Origin: Bradyrhizobium manausense
Lineage (GTDB): Bacteria; Pseudomonadota; Alphaproteobacteria; Rhizobiales; Xanthobacteraceae
DNA length: 64,000 bases
Assembly: GCF_018130615.1 (NCBI RefSeq)
Contig: NZ_JAFCKB010000008.1
Span: 213,501-277,500, forward strand
Direction of reading: 5' to 3'
Below, in pieces: positions 19,004 through 27,285 of the stretch (position 1 is its first letter; each line of letters begins with the position of its first letter). A program made the translations under genes and the position numbers. Below the pieces are notes generated by a model that did not search any database, had not been told where the DNA came from, and saw only the letters and a program-made list of their open reading frames with translations.

Positions 19004-19740
19004 GGTGAAGGTCCCGGCTTTTTCCGTGCCGGCATCTTCTCCTTTACGGCCGTGCGCTTTGCAACAGCAACTTTGTTTGAAACGGCGTTCGCTTCGCCGG
19101 CGATCACACCCTCGCGCTTCTTCACCGCGCGGTAATAGCTCCACCACAGATGCGCGGCGGCGCCACGGAGCGGTCGCCAGGGTTCGGCGAGTGGTGCCAT
19201 CTGCTTTTCGGTCGGCCGGGCCTTCAGGCCTAGCCCGATGCGGATGCCCTCCTGCACGGCAAGGTCGCCGGCCGGCCAGGCGTCGCCATGGCCGAGGCAA
19301 AACAGGAGATAGACGTCGGCCGTCCATGGCCCGATGCCGGGCAGCGAGATCAACGTGTGATGCGCGGCGTCGGCATCCTCTTCTGCGAGCACGTCGAGGT
19401 TCAGCCGCTCCGCGATGATTTCGCGCGCGAGATGTTTCAGCGTCTTGATCTTGGCAGCGGACAGGCCGAGACGTCCCAGCCGGTCGGTACGGGCGCGGCG
19501 TACCGCGTCATGGTCGAATGGATCGAAGGCGGCCGACAGCCGTCCCCAGATCGCCGCCGCGCTCGCGGTCGAAAGCTGCTGCCCGCAGACGATGTGCGCG
19601 AGCCCGGCAAAGCCAGGTTCGCGCCGCCGCAACGCCGGCATGCCGGCAATCGCCAGCACGGGCTTGAGGCGCGGATCGCGCTTGACCAGCGCATGAACGG
19701 CCTCTTCGAGATCGGACTGGGTTTCGAGGTGAATGGTCAT
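19000..19740 (-). CDS. DNA-3-methyladenine glycosylase II-like (HhH-GPD, AlkA type)
   Basis: 246-aa base-excision repair enzyme. The HhH-GPD signature is LISLPGIGPWTADVYLL (130-146), followed by the catalytic aspartate Asp159 in WPAGDLAVQEG. VCGQQLSTASA near residue 52 is the helix typical of AlkA-like enzymes. It would excise alkylated purines from DNA. The C-terminal tail is basic (KKREG and KMPARKKPGPSP). ATG 19740 was chosen because the family begins there; ATG 19770 is an alternative. It is the first gene of a two-gene unit with the DUF2855 gene. Confidence 0.88.
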   Translation of the reverse strand: MTIHLETQSDLEEAVHALVKRDPRLKPVLAIAGMPALRRREPGFAGLAHIVCGQQLSTASAAAIWGRLSAAFDPFDHDAVRRARTDRLGRLGLSAAKIKTLKHLAREIIAERLNLDVLAEEDADAAHHTLISLPGIGPWTADVYLLFCLGHGDAWPAGDLAVQEGIRIGLGLKARPTEKQMAPLAEPWRPLRGAAAHLWWSYYRAVKKREGVIAGEANAVSNKVAVAKRTAVKEKMPARKKPGPSP

Positions 19741-19765
19741 TGCAGTTTGCCAAACTCTCTGCGGC

Positions 19766-19913
19766 GTCATGGCCGGGCTTGACCCGGTCTAAAATATCTT
19801 ACTCCGTCATTCCGGGGCGATGCGAAGCATCGAACCCGGATTCTCGAGATTCCGGGTTCGGTCCTGTGGACCGCCCCGGAATGACGGCCGTGCGTTCAAG
19901 CCCGGCCATGACG
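19766..19913. repeat. Composite palindromic intergenic repeat
   Basis: A nested palindrome fills the gap between the glycosylase and gluQ. The outermost blocks are GTCATGGCCGGGCTTGA near 19767 and its inverse TCAAGCCCGGCCATGAC near 19897. Next are CGTCATTCCGGGGCG (19805-19819) and its inverse (19872-19886), and the centre is GAACCCGGA (19832-19840) with TCCGGGTTC (19851-19859). Elements of this look are common in Bradyrhizobium intergenic DNA. It may fold in RNA and end transcription in either direction. Confidence 0.75.
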
Positions 19914-19924
19914 AGATCAGTCGC

Positions 19925-20797
19925 ATGATGCCACCCGTTTTCCGATTTGCCCCCAGCCCGAACGGCCATCTGCATCTCGGCCACGCTTATTCGGCGCTGC
20001 TCAATTTCGACCGCGCCCGGGAGACCGGCGGGCGTTTGTTGCTGCGGATCGAGGATATCGATGCCACGCGATGCCGGCCGGAATTTGAGGCCGCGATCTA
20101 CGAGGACCTCGCCTGGCTCGGGATTGACTGGGAAACGCCGGTGCGGCGGCAGTCGGAGCATCTCGCCGATTACCGTGCCGCGTTGGAGAAGCTCTCCGCG
20201 CTCGGCCTCGTTTATCCTGCGTTCGAAAGCCGCGCCGAGATTGCCAGGCTGGTCGCTGCGTGCAAGGCCGATGGGCCATGGCCGCGCGATCCCGACGGAG
20301 CTCCGCTCTATCCGGGCGAAGCGAAATCGCTGCCCGCCAGCGAGCGATCGCGTCTGATCGTTTCAGGTGCGCCCTACGCGTTGCGGCTCGACATGGCGGT
20401 CGCCTGCCAGCGGGTCGCCGGCCTGACCTGGAATGAGTTGGGCGAGGGGCCCGATGGCGAGCGTGGCATGGTCGCCGCGCGGCCCGAGGCGTGGGGGGAC
20501 GTCATCCTGGCTCGCAAGGAGACTCCAACCAGCTATCATCTGTCCGTGGTGGTCGACGACGCGCTTCAAGGCGTGAGCGAGATCGTGCGCGGCCAGGACC
20601 TGTTTCACGCCACCTCGGTCCATCGCTTGCTCCAGGCTTTGCTCGACCTGCCCGAACCCGCCTACCGCCACCACGCCCTGATTCGAGGCGCCGACGGCCG
20701 GAAGCTGTCGAAATCGGACTGTTCGACCGGCCTGCGCGAGTTGCGCGCGGCTGGTGTCTCGCCCGCGGGTATCCGCAGGTCCGTGGGATTAGGCTAA
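19925..20797 (+). CDS. gluQ: Glutamyl-Q tRNA(Asp) synthetase
   Basis: 290-aa shortened glutamyl-tRNA synthetase paralogue. The HIGH-type motif is FAPSPNGHLHLGHAYS, and the KMSKS-type motif is RKLSKSD. The anticodon-binding domain of GluRS is absent, as expected for GluQ-RS (about 290-300 aa). It attaches glutamate to the queuosine base of tRNA-Asp rather than charging tRNA-Glu. LLRIEDIDATRCRP is the typical glutamate-binding segment. ATG 19925 or 19928 both fit. The sequence upstream in the same frame is the palindromic repeat, so earlier starts were rejected. Confidence 0.92.
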   Translation: MMPPVFRFAPSPNGHLHLGHAYSALLNFDRARETGGRLLLRIEDIDATRCRPEFEAAIYEDLAWLGIDWETPVRRQSEHLADYRAALEKLSALGLVYPAFESRAEIARLVAACKADGPWPRDPDGAPLYPGEAKSLPASERSRLIVSGAPYALRLDMAVACQRVAGLTWNELGEGPDGERGMVAARPEAWGDVILARKETPTSYHLSVVVDDALQGVSEIVRGQDLFHATSVHRLLQALLDLPEPAYRHHALIRGADGRKLSKSDCSTGLRELRAAGVSPAGIRRSVGLG

Positions 20798-20901
20798 GTT
20801 TCTCTGGGGGTTAGCCAAACACCGCCGTGACTCCGAGGGTTCCGCCGTGCCATGCTCGGCTTCGAGCCTGGGGTTCGAAGGGGATGCTTCGAAGGGGATT
20901 T

Positions 20902-22170
20902 ATGGCGGCGAAAACGCGGACCACGCGAAAGTCCAGGCAGCCGCCTCGGAAGCGGTCCGGGGCGGTCGGCAAAGTGCAGAAGCGCAGCACCGGCGCCGTC
21001 GCGCCCGACGTGATCCAGGCGGCACTTGCGGCCTTTGCCCATGAGGTCCGCACACCCCTGACCGGCATTCTCGCGATCAGCGACCTGCTTTCGACCTCCG
21101 ACCTCGGCGAGCGGGAGCGGCGCTGGGCCGACACCATCAAGGCCGGTGCCGAGCATCTGGCGAACCTTGCGACGCTGTTCGTCGATGCCGCCAAGACCGG
21201 CAAGGGTGCGGGCGGCGGCACGTTGCGGCAGGATTTGTTCGATCTGCGGGCGCTGGCCCGTAGCACCGGCGATTCGCTCGCCGGTCGCGCCGCCGCCAAG
21301 GGGCTCCAGGCCAAAGTCGAGATCTCCGACAAGCTTCCGGGCCTCGTGGTCGGCGATCCCGTCCGCCTCCGTGCCGCGCTCGAAAACCTGATCGACAATG
21401 CAGTCAAATTCACCGAGCGGGGCGGCGTGGCGATCTCGGCTGCGCCCTGGCGCCCCGCCAAGGGCAAGGCTGGCGGCAAGGGCAAAGAGAAGGACAAGCG
21501 CCGGGTCGGTGTTGCCTTCTCGATTTCCGACAGCGGCATCGGTCTGACCATGGCCGAGATCAAGCGGCTGTTCCGTCCGTTCACCCAGGCCAATGTCACC
21601 ATCGCCTCGCGGTTCGGCGGCGCCGGGCTCGGTCTGTCCTCAGTGAAGCAACTGGCGCGGGCGATGGGCGGCGACATCACGGTTGCGCCGCGGCGCGGCG
21701 GCGGCGCAACCTTCATGCTGACAGTCACGCTCGATGCGGCGGGGCCGGCGAAGTCGCGCAAGGCCGACGGCGACAAGGCGAATGGGCTGGCGGCGCTGCG
21801 GGTGCTCAGCGTCGAGGACAATCCATTCGGCCGCGTCGTCCTCAACACGATTCTGACCGAACTCGGCCATCATGCCGAGTTCATCGGACGCGGCGAGGAT
21901 GCGGTGAACCGGCTCGCGCAAGGCGGCTTCGATGCCGTACTGATGGACATGGTCTTGCCGGGGATCGACGGTGTCGAGGCGATCCGGCGGATTCGTAAGA
22001 TGCAGACGCCGCTGGCTCAGATCCCGATCATCGGCGTGTCGGGCCGTGGCGAGGACGAGGCAGCGTCGCGCGAGGCCGGCGCCGACGCATTCCTGGTCAA
22101 GCCTGTGTCCCCGCGGGCTTTAGCGACTGCGCTGCTTGAAGCGACACGCCGTGAGGAAGCCGTGACTTGA
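20902..22170 (+). CDS. Cytoplasmic hybrid histidine kinase/response regulator
   Basis: 422-aa protein with no membrane helix and no recognisable sensor domain. A lysine/arginine-rich N-terminus (residues 1-30) leads directly to the phosphoacceptor box AFAHEVRTPLTG with His47. The ATPase domain has N-box ENLIDNAVKF (Asn166), DSGIG (210-214) and GGAGLGLS (239-246). A basic insert rich in K and G (about 185-201) interrupts the domain. The receiver (from 299) has Asp349 in LMDMVLPG and Lys in FLVKPVSP. ATG 20902 follows AGGGGATTT, a good ribosome binding site. The last 74 bp overlap the convergent yihY gene. Confidence 0.9.
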   Translation: MAAKTRTTRKSRQPPRKRSGAVGKVQKRSTGAVAPDVIQAALAAFAHEVRTPLTGILAISDLLSTSDLGERERRWADTIKAGAEHLANLATLFVDAAKTGKGAGGGTLRQDLFDLRALARSTGDSLAGRAAAKGLQAKVEISDKLPGLVVGDPVRLRAALENLIDNAVKFTERGGVAISAAPWRPAKGKAGGKGKEKDKRRVGVAFSISDSGIGLTMAEIKRLFRPFTQANVTIASRFGGAGLGLSSVKQLARAMGGDITVAPRRGGGATFMLTVTLDAAGPAKSRKADGDKANGLAALRVLSVEDNPFGRVVLNTILTELGHHAEFIGRGEDAVNRLAQGGFDAVLMDMVLPGIDGVEAIRRIRKMQTPLAQIPIIGVSGRGEDEAASREAGADAFLVKPVSPRALATALLEATRREEAVT

Positions 22171-22990
22171 TGATCGCGGCGTTGAGCTCGCCGCCGTAAA
22201 CGAAGATCGCGGCGATGAAGTACAGAAACACCAGCGCGATGATCACCGAGGCCAGCCCCGCATACATCGTCACGTAATTATTGGCGAAGCGGGCCAGATA
22301 TTGCCCGAACACGACGCCCGAGATCAGGGACGCCACCATCGTGAAGACGATGCCGGGCAGGATTTGCACGAAGCTGCGCCGCCCCGCCGGCAGCCAGGCG
22401 TGCAGGATGAACAGCGCCACCACCAGCGCGGCGATGGTGATGCCGTAGCGCAGCCAGGTGAGGATGCTTTCGTTGGATTCGACGAACAGCGGAATGTGGC
22501 GCCGCGCAGCTTCGATGAGCAGCGGGCCGAGCACGATCAGGAACGCCATGGCGAGCGCGGTGAAGGCCGCGACCAACGTGTAGCCGATCGACTCCAGCCG
22601 CAGCCAGTACCAGCGCCGCATCTCCACCACCGCGTAGGCGCGGTTGAGCGCGACCCGGAGCGCCTCGACGCCGTTCGAGGCGAAATAGACCGATAGCACC
22701 GCGCCGATGGTCAGCACGCCGGAGCGGGTGGTGGTCAGCACGTCGTGCACCTCGCCCGAGATCGAATCGGAGACCTGCTTGGGCCAGACCTCGAGCATCA
22801 GGCTGGCGGCCTGGTCGGCGAGCTCCTTGGAGCCAAAGAAGCCGGCGAGCGAGGTCAGCACGATCAGGAAAGGGAACAGCGCCATCAGCGTCGACAGCGC
22901 GATATGGCTCGAGATCGCCCAGCCGTCGTCGGCCAGGAACGTGTAGAACGCGTCCTCCACGACGACGTAGATGGTGCGGATCGCTTTCAC
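22097..22990 (-). CDS. YihY/BrkB-family integral membrane protein
   Basis: 297-aa protein with about six transmembrane helices. It matches the YihY/virulence factor BrkB family: DGWAISSHIALSTLMALFPFLIVL at the first helix, RVALNRAYAVVEMRRWYW in the middle loop, and YVTMYAGLASVIIALVFLYF near the end with GGELNAAI. The family was once called RNase BN by mistake; its true function is uncertain. GTG at 22990 is the start, with GGAG upstream. Its 3' end overlaps the 3' end of the hybrid kinase by 74 bp on the other strand. Confidence 0.9.
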   Translation of the reverse strand: MKAIRTIYVVVEDAFYTFLADDGWAISSHIALSTLMALFPFLIVLTSLAGFFGSKELADQAASLMLEVWPKQVSDSISGEVHDVLTTTRSGVLTIGAVLSVYFASNGVEALRVALNRAYAVVEMRRWYWLRLESIGYTLVAAFTALAMAFLIVLGPLLIEAARRHIPLFVESNESILTWLRYGITIAALVVALFILHAWLPAGRRSFVQILPGIVFTMVASLISGVVFGQYLARFANNYVTMYAGLASVIIALVFLYFIAAIFVYGGELNAAIIKSRLPHGVSLQAAQSLKPAGTQA

Positions 22991-23040
22991 GGCTTGCTCC
23001 AGAGCAACGCTGCTCTCTCTTCGCTCGCGGCCCGAATTCG

Positions 23041-23199
23041 CCTCGCCCCGCTTGCGGGGAGAGGCCGACGCGCGGAACGCGCGGCGGGTGAGGGGGACTC
23101 ACCGCAGGGGCCGAGAGAGGGAGACTCGCGGAGGCTCCCCTTCACCCGAAATCCGCGTTGCGCACTTATTCCGGCCTCTCCCCGCAAGCAGGGAGAGGC
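23041..23199. repeat. Palindromic intergenic repeat (CTCTCCCCGC type)
   Basis: Within the 329-bp gap between yihY and the HIG1-type gene lie two copies of one hairpin unit in opposite orientation: 23041-23064 (CCCCGCTTGCGGGG core) and 23174-23199 (arms GCCTCTCCCCGC and a near-perfect inverse). The two copies can also pair with each other, giving a long hairpin. Between them are GGCGGGTGAGGGGGA and a partial inverse. No gene was seen in the gap. Confidence 0.7.
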
Positions 23200-23319
23200 G
23201 AACAGGACGGGCCGCATGCGCAAATCGGAAATCATGCCGCTAGCTTCTGACATTATCGGCCTGAAAGCCAGATTGGGAACGCCATGGCGGACTGCCGCAC
23301 ACGGTGTTATCACCCCCAA

Positions 23320-23514
23320 ATGGCATCTCTCCTGAGTACTTTCATCTTGCCGGTGGCAGCCGGCGCCGTGGCGTTGGTGCTGCTGCTCGGCCTCGTCAAC
23401 ATGATGCGTGGCGGCTCGCCCAACACCTCGCAGAAATTGATGCGCTGGCGCGTGCTGCTTCAGTTCATCGCGATTGTCATCGCCATGATCGCGGTCTGGG
23501 CGATGGGGCGGTAG
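23320..23514 (+). CDS. HIG1-domain / twin-transmembrane small protein
   Basis: 64-aa protein with two hydrophobic helices (about 5-24 and 42-60). The loop GGSPNTSQKLMRWRVLLQF matches the hypoxia-induced gene 1 (HIG1) signature, in which Q-K-L-M-R-W-R-V is conserved. HIG1-type proteins bind respiratory supercomplexes in mitochondria; in alphaproteobacteria they are thought to associate with cytochrome oxidase. ATG 23320 gives the usual length; ATG 23284 in frame has GGGAA before it and would add 12 residues. The stop codon touches a palindromic repeat. Confidence 0.82.
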   Translation: MASLLSTFILPVAAGAVALVLLLGLVNMMRGGSPNTSQKLMRWRVLLQFIAIVIAMIAVWAMGR

Positions 23515-23583
23515 GGCATGATCCGGACCCGAAGGGCCGCGGTCGCGCAAAGTGTGAAGCGGTTTTGCGACAAGATCATGCCC
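23514..23583. repeat. Palindromic element, GGCATGATC family
   Basis: Arms GGGCATGATC (23514-23523) and GATCATGCCC (23574-23583) enclose an inner pair TCGCGCAAA and TTTTGCGA around AGTGTGAAGCGG. The first base is the last base of the preceding stop codon. A second copy with the same core is at 44487-44535. It could act as a transcription end or mRNA stabiliser. Confidence 0.75.
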
Positions 23584-23602
23584 TGAGAACAAGGAGACTT
23601 TC

Positions 23603-24175
23603 ATGGTCGTGCTCAACCGCATCTACACGAAGACCGGTGACGACGGCACGACAGCGCTCGGAACCGGGGAGCGCCGTCCGAAATATGATTTGCGCATCGC
23701 GGCCTATGGCACGGTCGATGAGACCAATGCCGCGATCGGCGTGGTGCGCCTGCACACGAAGGAAGCGCCGGAGCTCGATGCGATGCTCGGCCGCATCCAG
23801 AACGATCTGTTCGATCTCGGCGCCGATCTTGCTGTGCCCGAGCGCGAGGGTAAGGCGGAACGGCTGCGGGTGGTGGCGAGCCAGGTCGAGCGGCTCGAGC
23901 ACGACATCGACGCGCTCAACGACAAGCTCGCGCCGCTGACGTCTTTCGTGCTGCCGGGCGGTACGCCGGCCGCCGCCTACCTCCATGTTGCCCGTACGAT
24001 TTGCCGCAGGGCGGAACGCGTGATGGTGGAACTGGCGGCCCAGCCCGGAGAGCCGGTCGGCGCAGCTGGCATCCAATATATGAATCGCCTGTCGGACTTC
24101 CTGTTCGTGGCCAGCCGCGCTGCTAACCATAACGGCGCCGGCGATGTGCTCTGGGTTCCGGGCCAGAATCGCTGA
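23603..24175 (+). CDS. Cob(I)alamin adenosyltransferase, PduO type
   Basis: 190-aa enzyme transferring the adenosyl group of ATP to cob(I)alamin or cob(I)yrinate. The ATP-binding N-terminus is YTKTGDDGTTALGTGERRPK, followed by AYGTVDETNAAIG. The second signature is RTICRRAERVMVEL, and NRLSDFLFVASR ends the conserved part. These are the usual PduO-type markers, distinct from CobA/BtuR. AAGGAGA precedes ATG 23603. It lies upstream of etfBA on the same strand with a 125-bp gap, so it probably has its own unit. Confidence 0.93.
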   Translation: MVVLNRIYTKTGDDGTTALGTGERRPKYDLRIAAYGTVDETNAAIGVVRLHTKEAPELDAMLGRIQNDLFDLGADLAVPEREGKAERLRVVASQVERLEHDIDALNDKLAPLTSFVLPGGTPAAAYLHVARTICRRAERVMVELAAQPGEPVGAAGIQYMNRLSDFLFVASRAANHNGAGDVLWVPGQNR

Positions 24176-24300
24176 CCCATTGAGGTCGGCATTTCAGGGG
24201 GCTAAAATTAGGCCCTTTCGCGCGTTGACCGGGCCGGATCAGGCCTTTAGGTTCCGCGCCAGTTGAATACCCCCCTCCCAAATTGAGTGAAAGAGGATCG

Positions 24301-25050
24301 ATGAAGGTCTTAGTGCCGGTAAAGCGGGTGGTCGATTACAACGTCAAGGTCCGCGTCAAGGGCGATGGATCGGGCGTTGAACTCGCCAACGTCAAGATGT
24401 CGATGAACCCGTTCGACGAAATCGCGGTCGAGGAAGCGCTGCGCCTGAAGGAAGCCGGCAAGGCGACCGAGGTTGTGGTGGTGTCCATTGGACCTGCGCA
24501 GGCGTCGGAAACGATCCGCACTGGTCTTGCCATGGGCGCCGATCGCGGCATCCTGGTGAAGGCCGAGGGCACCGTCGAGCCGCTCGCGGTCGCCAAGATC
24601 CTGAAGAAGGTTGCGGACGAAGAGCAGCCCGGCCTGATCATTCTCGGCAAGCAGGCGATCGACGACGACAGCAATCAGACCGGCCAGATGCTGGCTGCGC
24701 TGCTGGGCTGGTCGCAGGCGACCTTTGCCTCGAAGCTCGAAGTCGAAGGTTCTGACTTCAAGGTGACCCGTGAAGTCGACGGCGGCCTGCAGACCGTGAA
24801 GCTCAAGGGACCGGCGATCGTCACCACCGACCTGCGTCTCAACGAGCCGCGCTACGCCTCGCTGCCCAACATCATGAAGGCCAAGAAGAAGCCGATCGCG
24901 GAGAAGACCGTCGCCGATTACGGCGTCGACGTCGCTGCGCGCCTCGAAGTTCTCAAGACGACTGAACCGGCAGGCCGCAAGGCGGGCGTCAAGGTCAAGG
25001 ACGTCGCCGAGCTGGTGTCCAAACTCAAGAACGAAGCCGGGGTGCTCTGA
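24301..25050 (+). CDS. etfB: Electron transfer flavoprotein beta subunit
   Basis: 249-aa ETF small subunit that binds AMP and, with EtfA, carries electrons from acyl-CoA dehydrogenases to ETF-quinone oxidoreductase. The start [20 protein letters not shown] and [16 protein letters not shown] are characteristic. The loop [17 protein letters not shown] and the recognition helix near [15 protein letters not shown] are family hallmarks. AGAGGATCG precedes the ATG. The TGA shares its last base with the etfA start, so the two are translationally coupled. Confidence 0.96.
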   Translation: MKVLVPVKRVVDYNVKVRVKGDGSGVELANVKMSMNPFDEIAVEEALRLKEAGKATEVVVVSIGPAQASETIRTGLAMGADRGILVKAEGTVEPLAVAKILKKVADEEQPGLIILGKQAIDDDSNQTGQMLAALLGWSQATFASKLEVEGSDFKVTREVDGGLQTVKLKGPAIVTTDLRLNEPRYASLPNIMKAKKKPIAEKTVADYGVDVAARLEVLKTTEPAGRKAGVKVKDVAELVSKLKNEAGVL

Positions 25051-25994
25051 TGACGACGCTTCTGATTGCCGAACACGACAATGCGTCGTTGAAGGATGCA
25101 ACCAACAAGGCCCTGACCGCGGCCGCAGCGCTCGGCGCCGACGTCGAGGTGCTGGTGGCGGGCCAGAACGCCAAAGCCGCTGCGGACGCCGCGGCCAAGC
25201 TTGCCGGCGTGAAGAAGGTGCTGCTCGCCGATGGCGAGACCTATGCGCACGATCTCGCCGAGCCGCTGGCCGCGCTGATCGTCTCGCTGGCCCCGTCCTA
25301 TGACGCGATCGTCGCGCCTGCGACCTCGCGCTTCAAGAACGTGATGCCGCGCGTCGCCGCTCTGCTCGACGTGATGCAGGTCTCCGAGATCATCAAGGTC
25401 GTCGCCCCCGACACCTATGAGCGTCCGATCTACGCCGGCAACGCCATCCAGACGGTGAAGTCGAAGGACGCCAAGAAGGTCATCACCGTCCGTACCTCCA
25501 CCTTCGCCGCAGCAGGCGAGGGCGGCAGCGCGCCGGTCGAGAACGTTGCGGCGGCGGCCGATCCGGGCCTGTCGACCTTCGTCGGCGAGGAAGTCGCCAA
25601 GAGCGACCGTCCCGAGCTGACCTCGGCCAAGATCATCGTTTCCGGTGGCCGTGCCATGCAGAGCCGCGAGAACTTTGCCAAGTATATCGAGCCGCTCGCC
25701 GACAAGCTCGGCGCCGGCGTCGGTGCCTCGCGCGCGGCGGTCGACGCCGGCTATGCGCCGAACGACTGGCAGGTCGGCCAGACCGGCAAGGTCGTGGCCC
25801 CCGAGCTCTATGTCGCGGTGGGCATTTCCGGCGCGATCCAGCATCTGGCCGGCATGAAGGACTCCAAGGTGATCGTCGCGATCAACAAGGACGAGGACGC
25901 GCCGATCTTCCAGGTTGCCGATTACGGCCTGGTCGCCGACCTCTACCAGGCGGTTCCGGATTTGACCGCCGAACTCGGCAAGCTCGGCAAGTAA
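25050..25994 (+). CDS. etfA: Electron transfer flavoprotein alpha subunit
   Basis: 314-aa ETF large subunit. The C-terminal FAD-binding domain contains [52 protein letters not shown] and [20 protein letters not shown], all expected for EtfA. The N-terminal domain is the ETF alpha/beta fold. It starts at the ATG that overlaps the etfB stop. A hairpin terminator follows 11 bp after the stop. The 3-hydroxybutyryl-CoA dehydrogenase gene downstream fits a fatty-acid or polyhydroxybutyrate context. Confidence 0.96.
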   Translation: MTTLLIAEHDNASLKDATNKALTAAAALGADVEVLVAGQNAKAAADAAAKLAGVKKVLLADGETYAHDLAEPLAALIVSLAPSYDAIVAPATSRFKNVMPRVAALLDVMQVSEIIKVVAPDTYERPIYAGNAIQTVKSKDAKKVITVRTSTFAAAGEGGSAPVENVAAAADPGLSTFVGEEVAKSDRPELTSAKIIVSGGRAMQSRENFAKYIEPLADKLGAGVGASRAAVDAGYAPNDWQVGQTGKVVAPELYVAVGISGAIQHLAGMKDSKVIVAINKDEDAPIFQVADYGLVADLYQAVPDLTAELGKLGK

Positions 25995-26004
25995 AACGCG
26001 CTAA

Positions 26005-26044
26005 AAACACCGGCCGGAGGTATAAGCTCCGGCCGGTGTTTCAT
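26005..26044 (+). terminator. Intrinsic terminator after etfBA
   Basis: Perfect 15-bp inverted repeat: AAACACCGGCCGGAG (26005-26019) and its inverse (26027-26041) around a 7-base loop. The strand continues GTTTCATTT, so the T-run is weak and interrupted. The position, 11 bp after the etfA stop, supports a terminator. Confidence 0.75.
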
Positions 26045-26204
26045 TTCTGAGGCGTTTTCTTTGGCGTGGGGCACGGCTTCGAAGCGATCCAATCTAGGTT
26101 TCGAGCCAGGATTCTGATCTAATCGAGGTTCTGATTAAATCGGCTCTCCCGGCTCAGGGGATTAGGCAGGGCGCGATATGCGCGCCGTTCCGGTGGATGA
26201 CATT

Positions 26205-27086
26205 ATGGCGGCAGTAATCAAGAAGGTCGGCGTGATCGGCGCGGGTCAGATGGGCAATGGCATTGCGCATGTGGCGGCCCTGGCCGGCTTCGACGTGGTG
26301 CTCAACGACATCTCAGCCGACCGCCTCAAGTCGGGCATGGCGACCATCAACGGCAATCTGGCGCGCCAGGTCTCCAAAAAGGGCGTGACCGAGGACGACA
26401 AGGCCAAGGCGCTCGCGCGCATCAAGCTCGCCGAGAAGCTCGACGACCTCGCCGACTGCGATCTCGTGATTGAGACCGCGGTCGAGAAGGAAGAGGTCAA
26501 GCGCAAGATCTTCCACGAGCTCTGCGCGGTGCTGAAGCCGGAGGCGATCGTCGCCTCCGATACGTCCTCGATCTCGATCACCCGCCTTGCCGCCGCCACC
26601 GACCGGCCCGAGCGTTTCATCGGCATTCACTTCATGAATCCGGTGCCGCTGATGGAGCTGGTGGAGCTGATCCGCGGCATCGCCACCGACGATTCGACCT
26701 TCGAGGCGTCCAAGGAATTCGTCGCCAAGCTCGGCAAACAGGTCGCGGTCTCCGAGGACTTCCCGGCGTTCATCGTCAATCGCATCCTGCTGCCGATGAT
26801 CAACGAGGCGATCTACACGCTGTATGAAGGCGTCGGCAACGTCGAGGCGATCGACGCGGCGATGAAGCTCGGCGCACACCATCCGATGGGCCCGCTCGAG
26901 CTTGCCGATTTCATCGGCCTCGATACCTGTCTGTCGATCATGCAGGTGCTGCATGAGGGGCTGGCCGACTCCAAGTACCGGCCGTGCCCGCTGCTGGTGA
27001 AATACGTCGAGGCCGGCTGGCTCGGCCGCAAGACCCAGCGCGGCTTCTACGACTATCGCGGCGCCAAGCCGGTTCCGACGCGATAA
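26205..27086 (+). CDS. 3-hydroxybutyryl-CoA dehydrogenase
   Basis: 293-aa NAD(P)-dependent enzyme interconverting acetoacetyl-CoA and 3-hydroxybutyryl-CoA. The Rossmann motif is VGVIGAGQMGNGIAH. The acyl-CoA region has SDTSSISIT and the signature IGIHFMNPVPLMELVELI. The C-terminal domain has FIVNRILLPMINEAI and AHHPMGPLELADFIGLD. A complete single-domain length fits Hbd/PaaH/FadB2-like enzymes. ATG 26205 matches the family start; an in-frame ATG at 26178 would add nine residues. It follows etfBA after the terminator, so it is probably separately expressed. Confidence 0.92.
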   Translation: MAAVIKKVGVIGAGQMGNGIAHVAALAGFDVVLNDISADRLKSGMATINGNLARQVSKKGVTEDDKAKALARIKLAEKLDDLADCDLVIETAVEKEEVKRKIFHELCAVLKPEAIVASDTSSISITRLAAATDRPERFIGIHFMNPVPLMELVELIRGIATDDSTFEASKEFVAKLGKQVAVSEDFPAFIVNRILLPMINEAIYTLYEGVGNVEAIDAAMKLGAHHPMGPLELADFIGLDTCLSIMQVLHEGLADSKYRPCPLLVKYVEAGWLGRKTQRGFYDYRGAKPVPTR

Positions 27087-27285
27087 GGCGGCAGGGTCGT
27101 AGTCGTAGCAGGGTGGCAAAGGCGCAAAGCGCCGTGCCCACCATGTCTCAAATCATGCAATGGGTTTGGTGGTCACGCCTTCCCTTTGCCCGCCCTATGG
27201 CGCCTCGGCCGTGGGGCGACCATGTGACAATTCATGTCGCGTTAACTCATCCGCCCTAGGCTGCCGCCGGTAAGAGGGTTTGCGT

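Noticed and set aside
19820-19924. Upstream extension of gluQ through the palindrome
   Set aside because: The extra codons are repeat DNA, not GluQ-RS sequence; the family starts at 19925.
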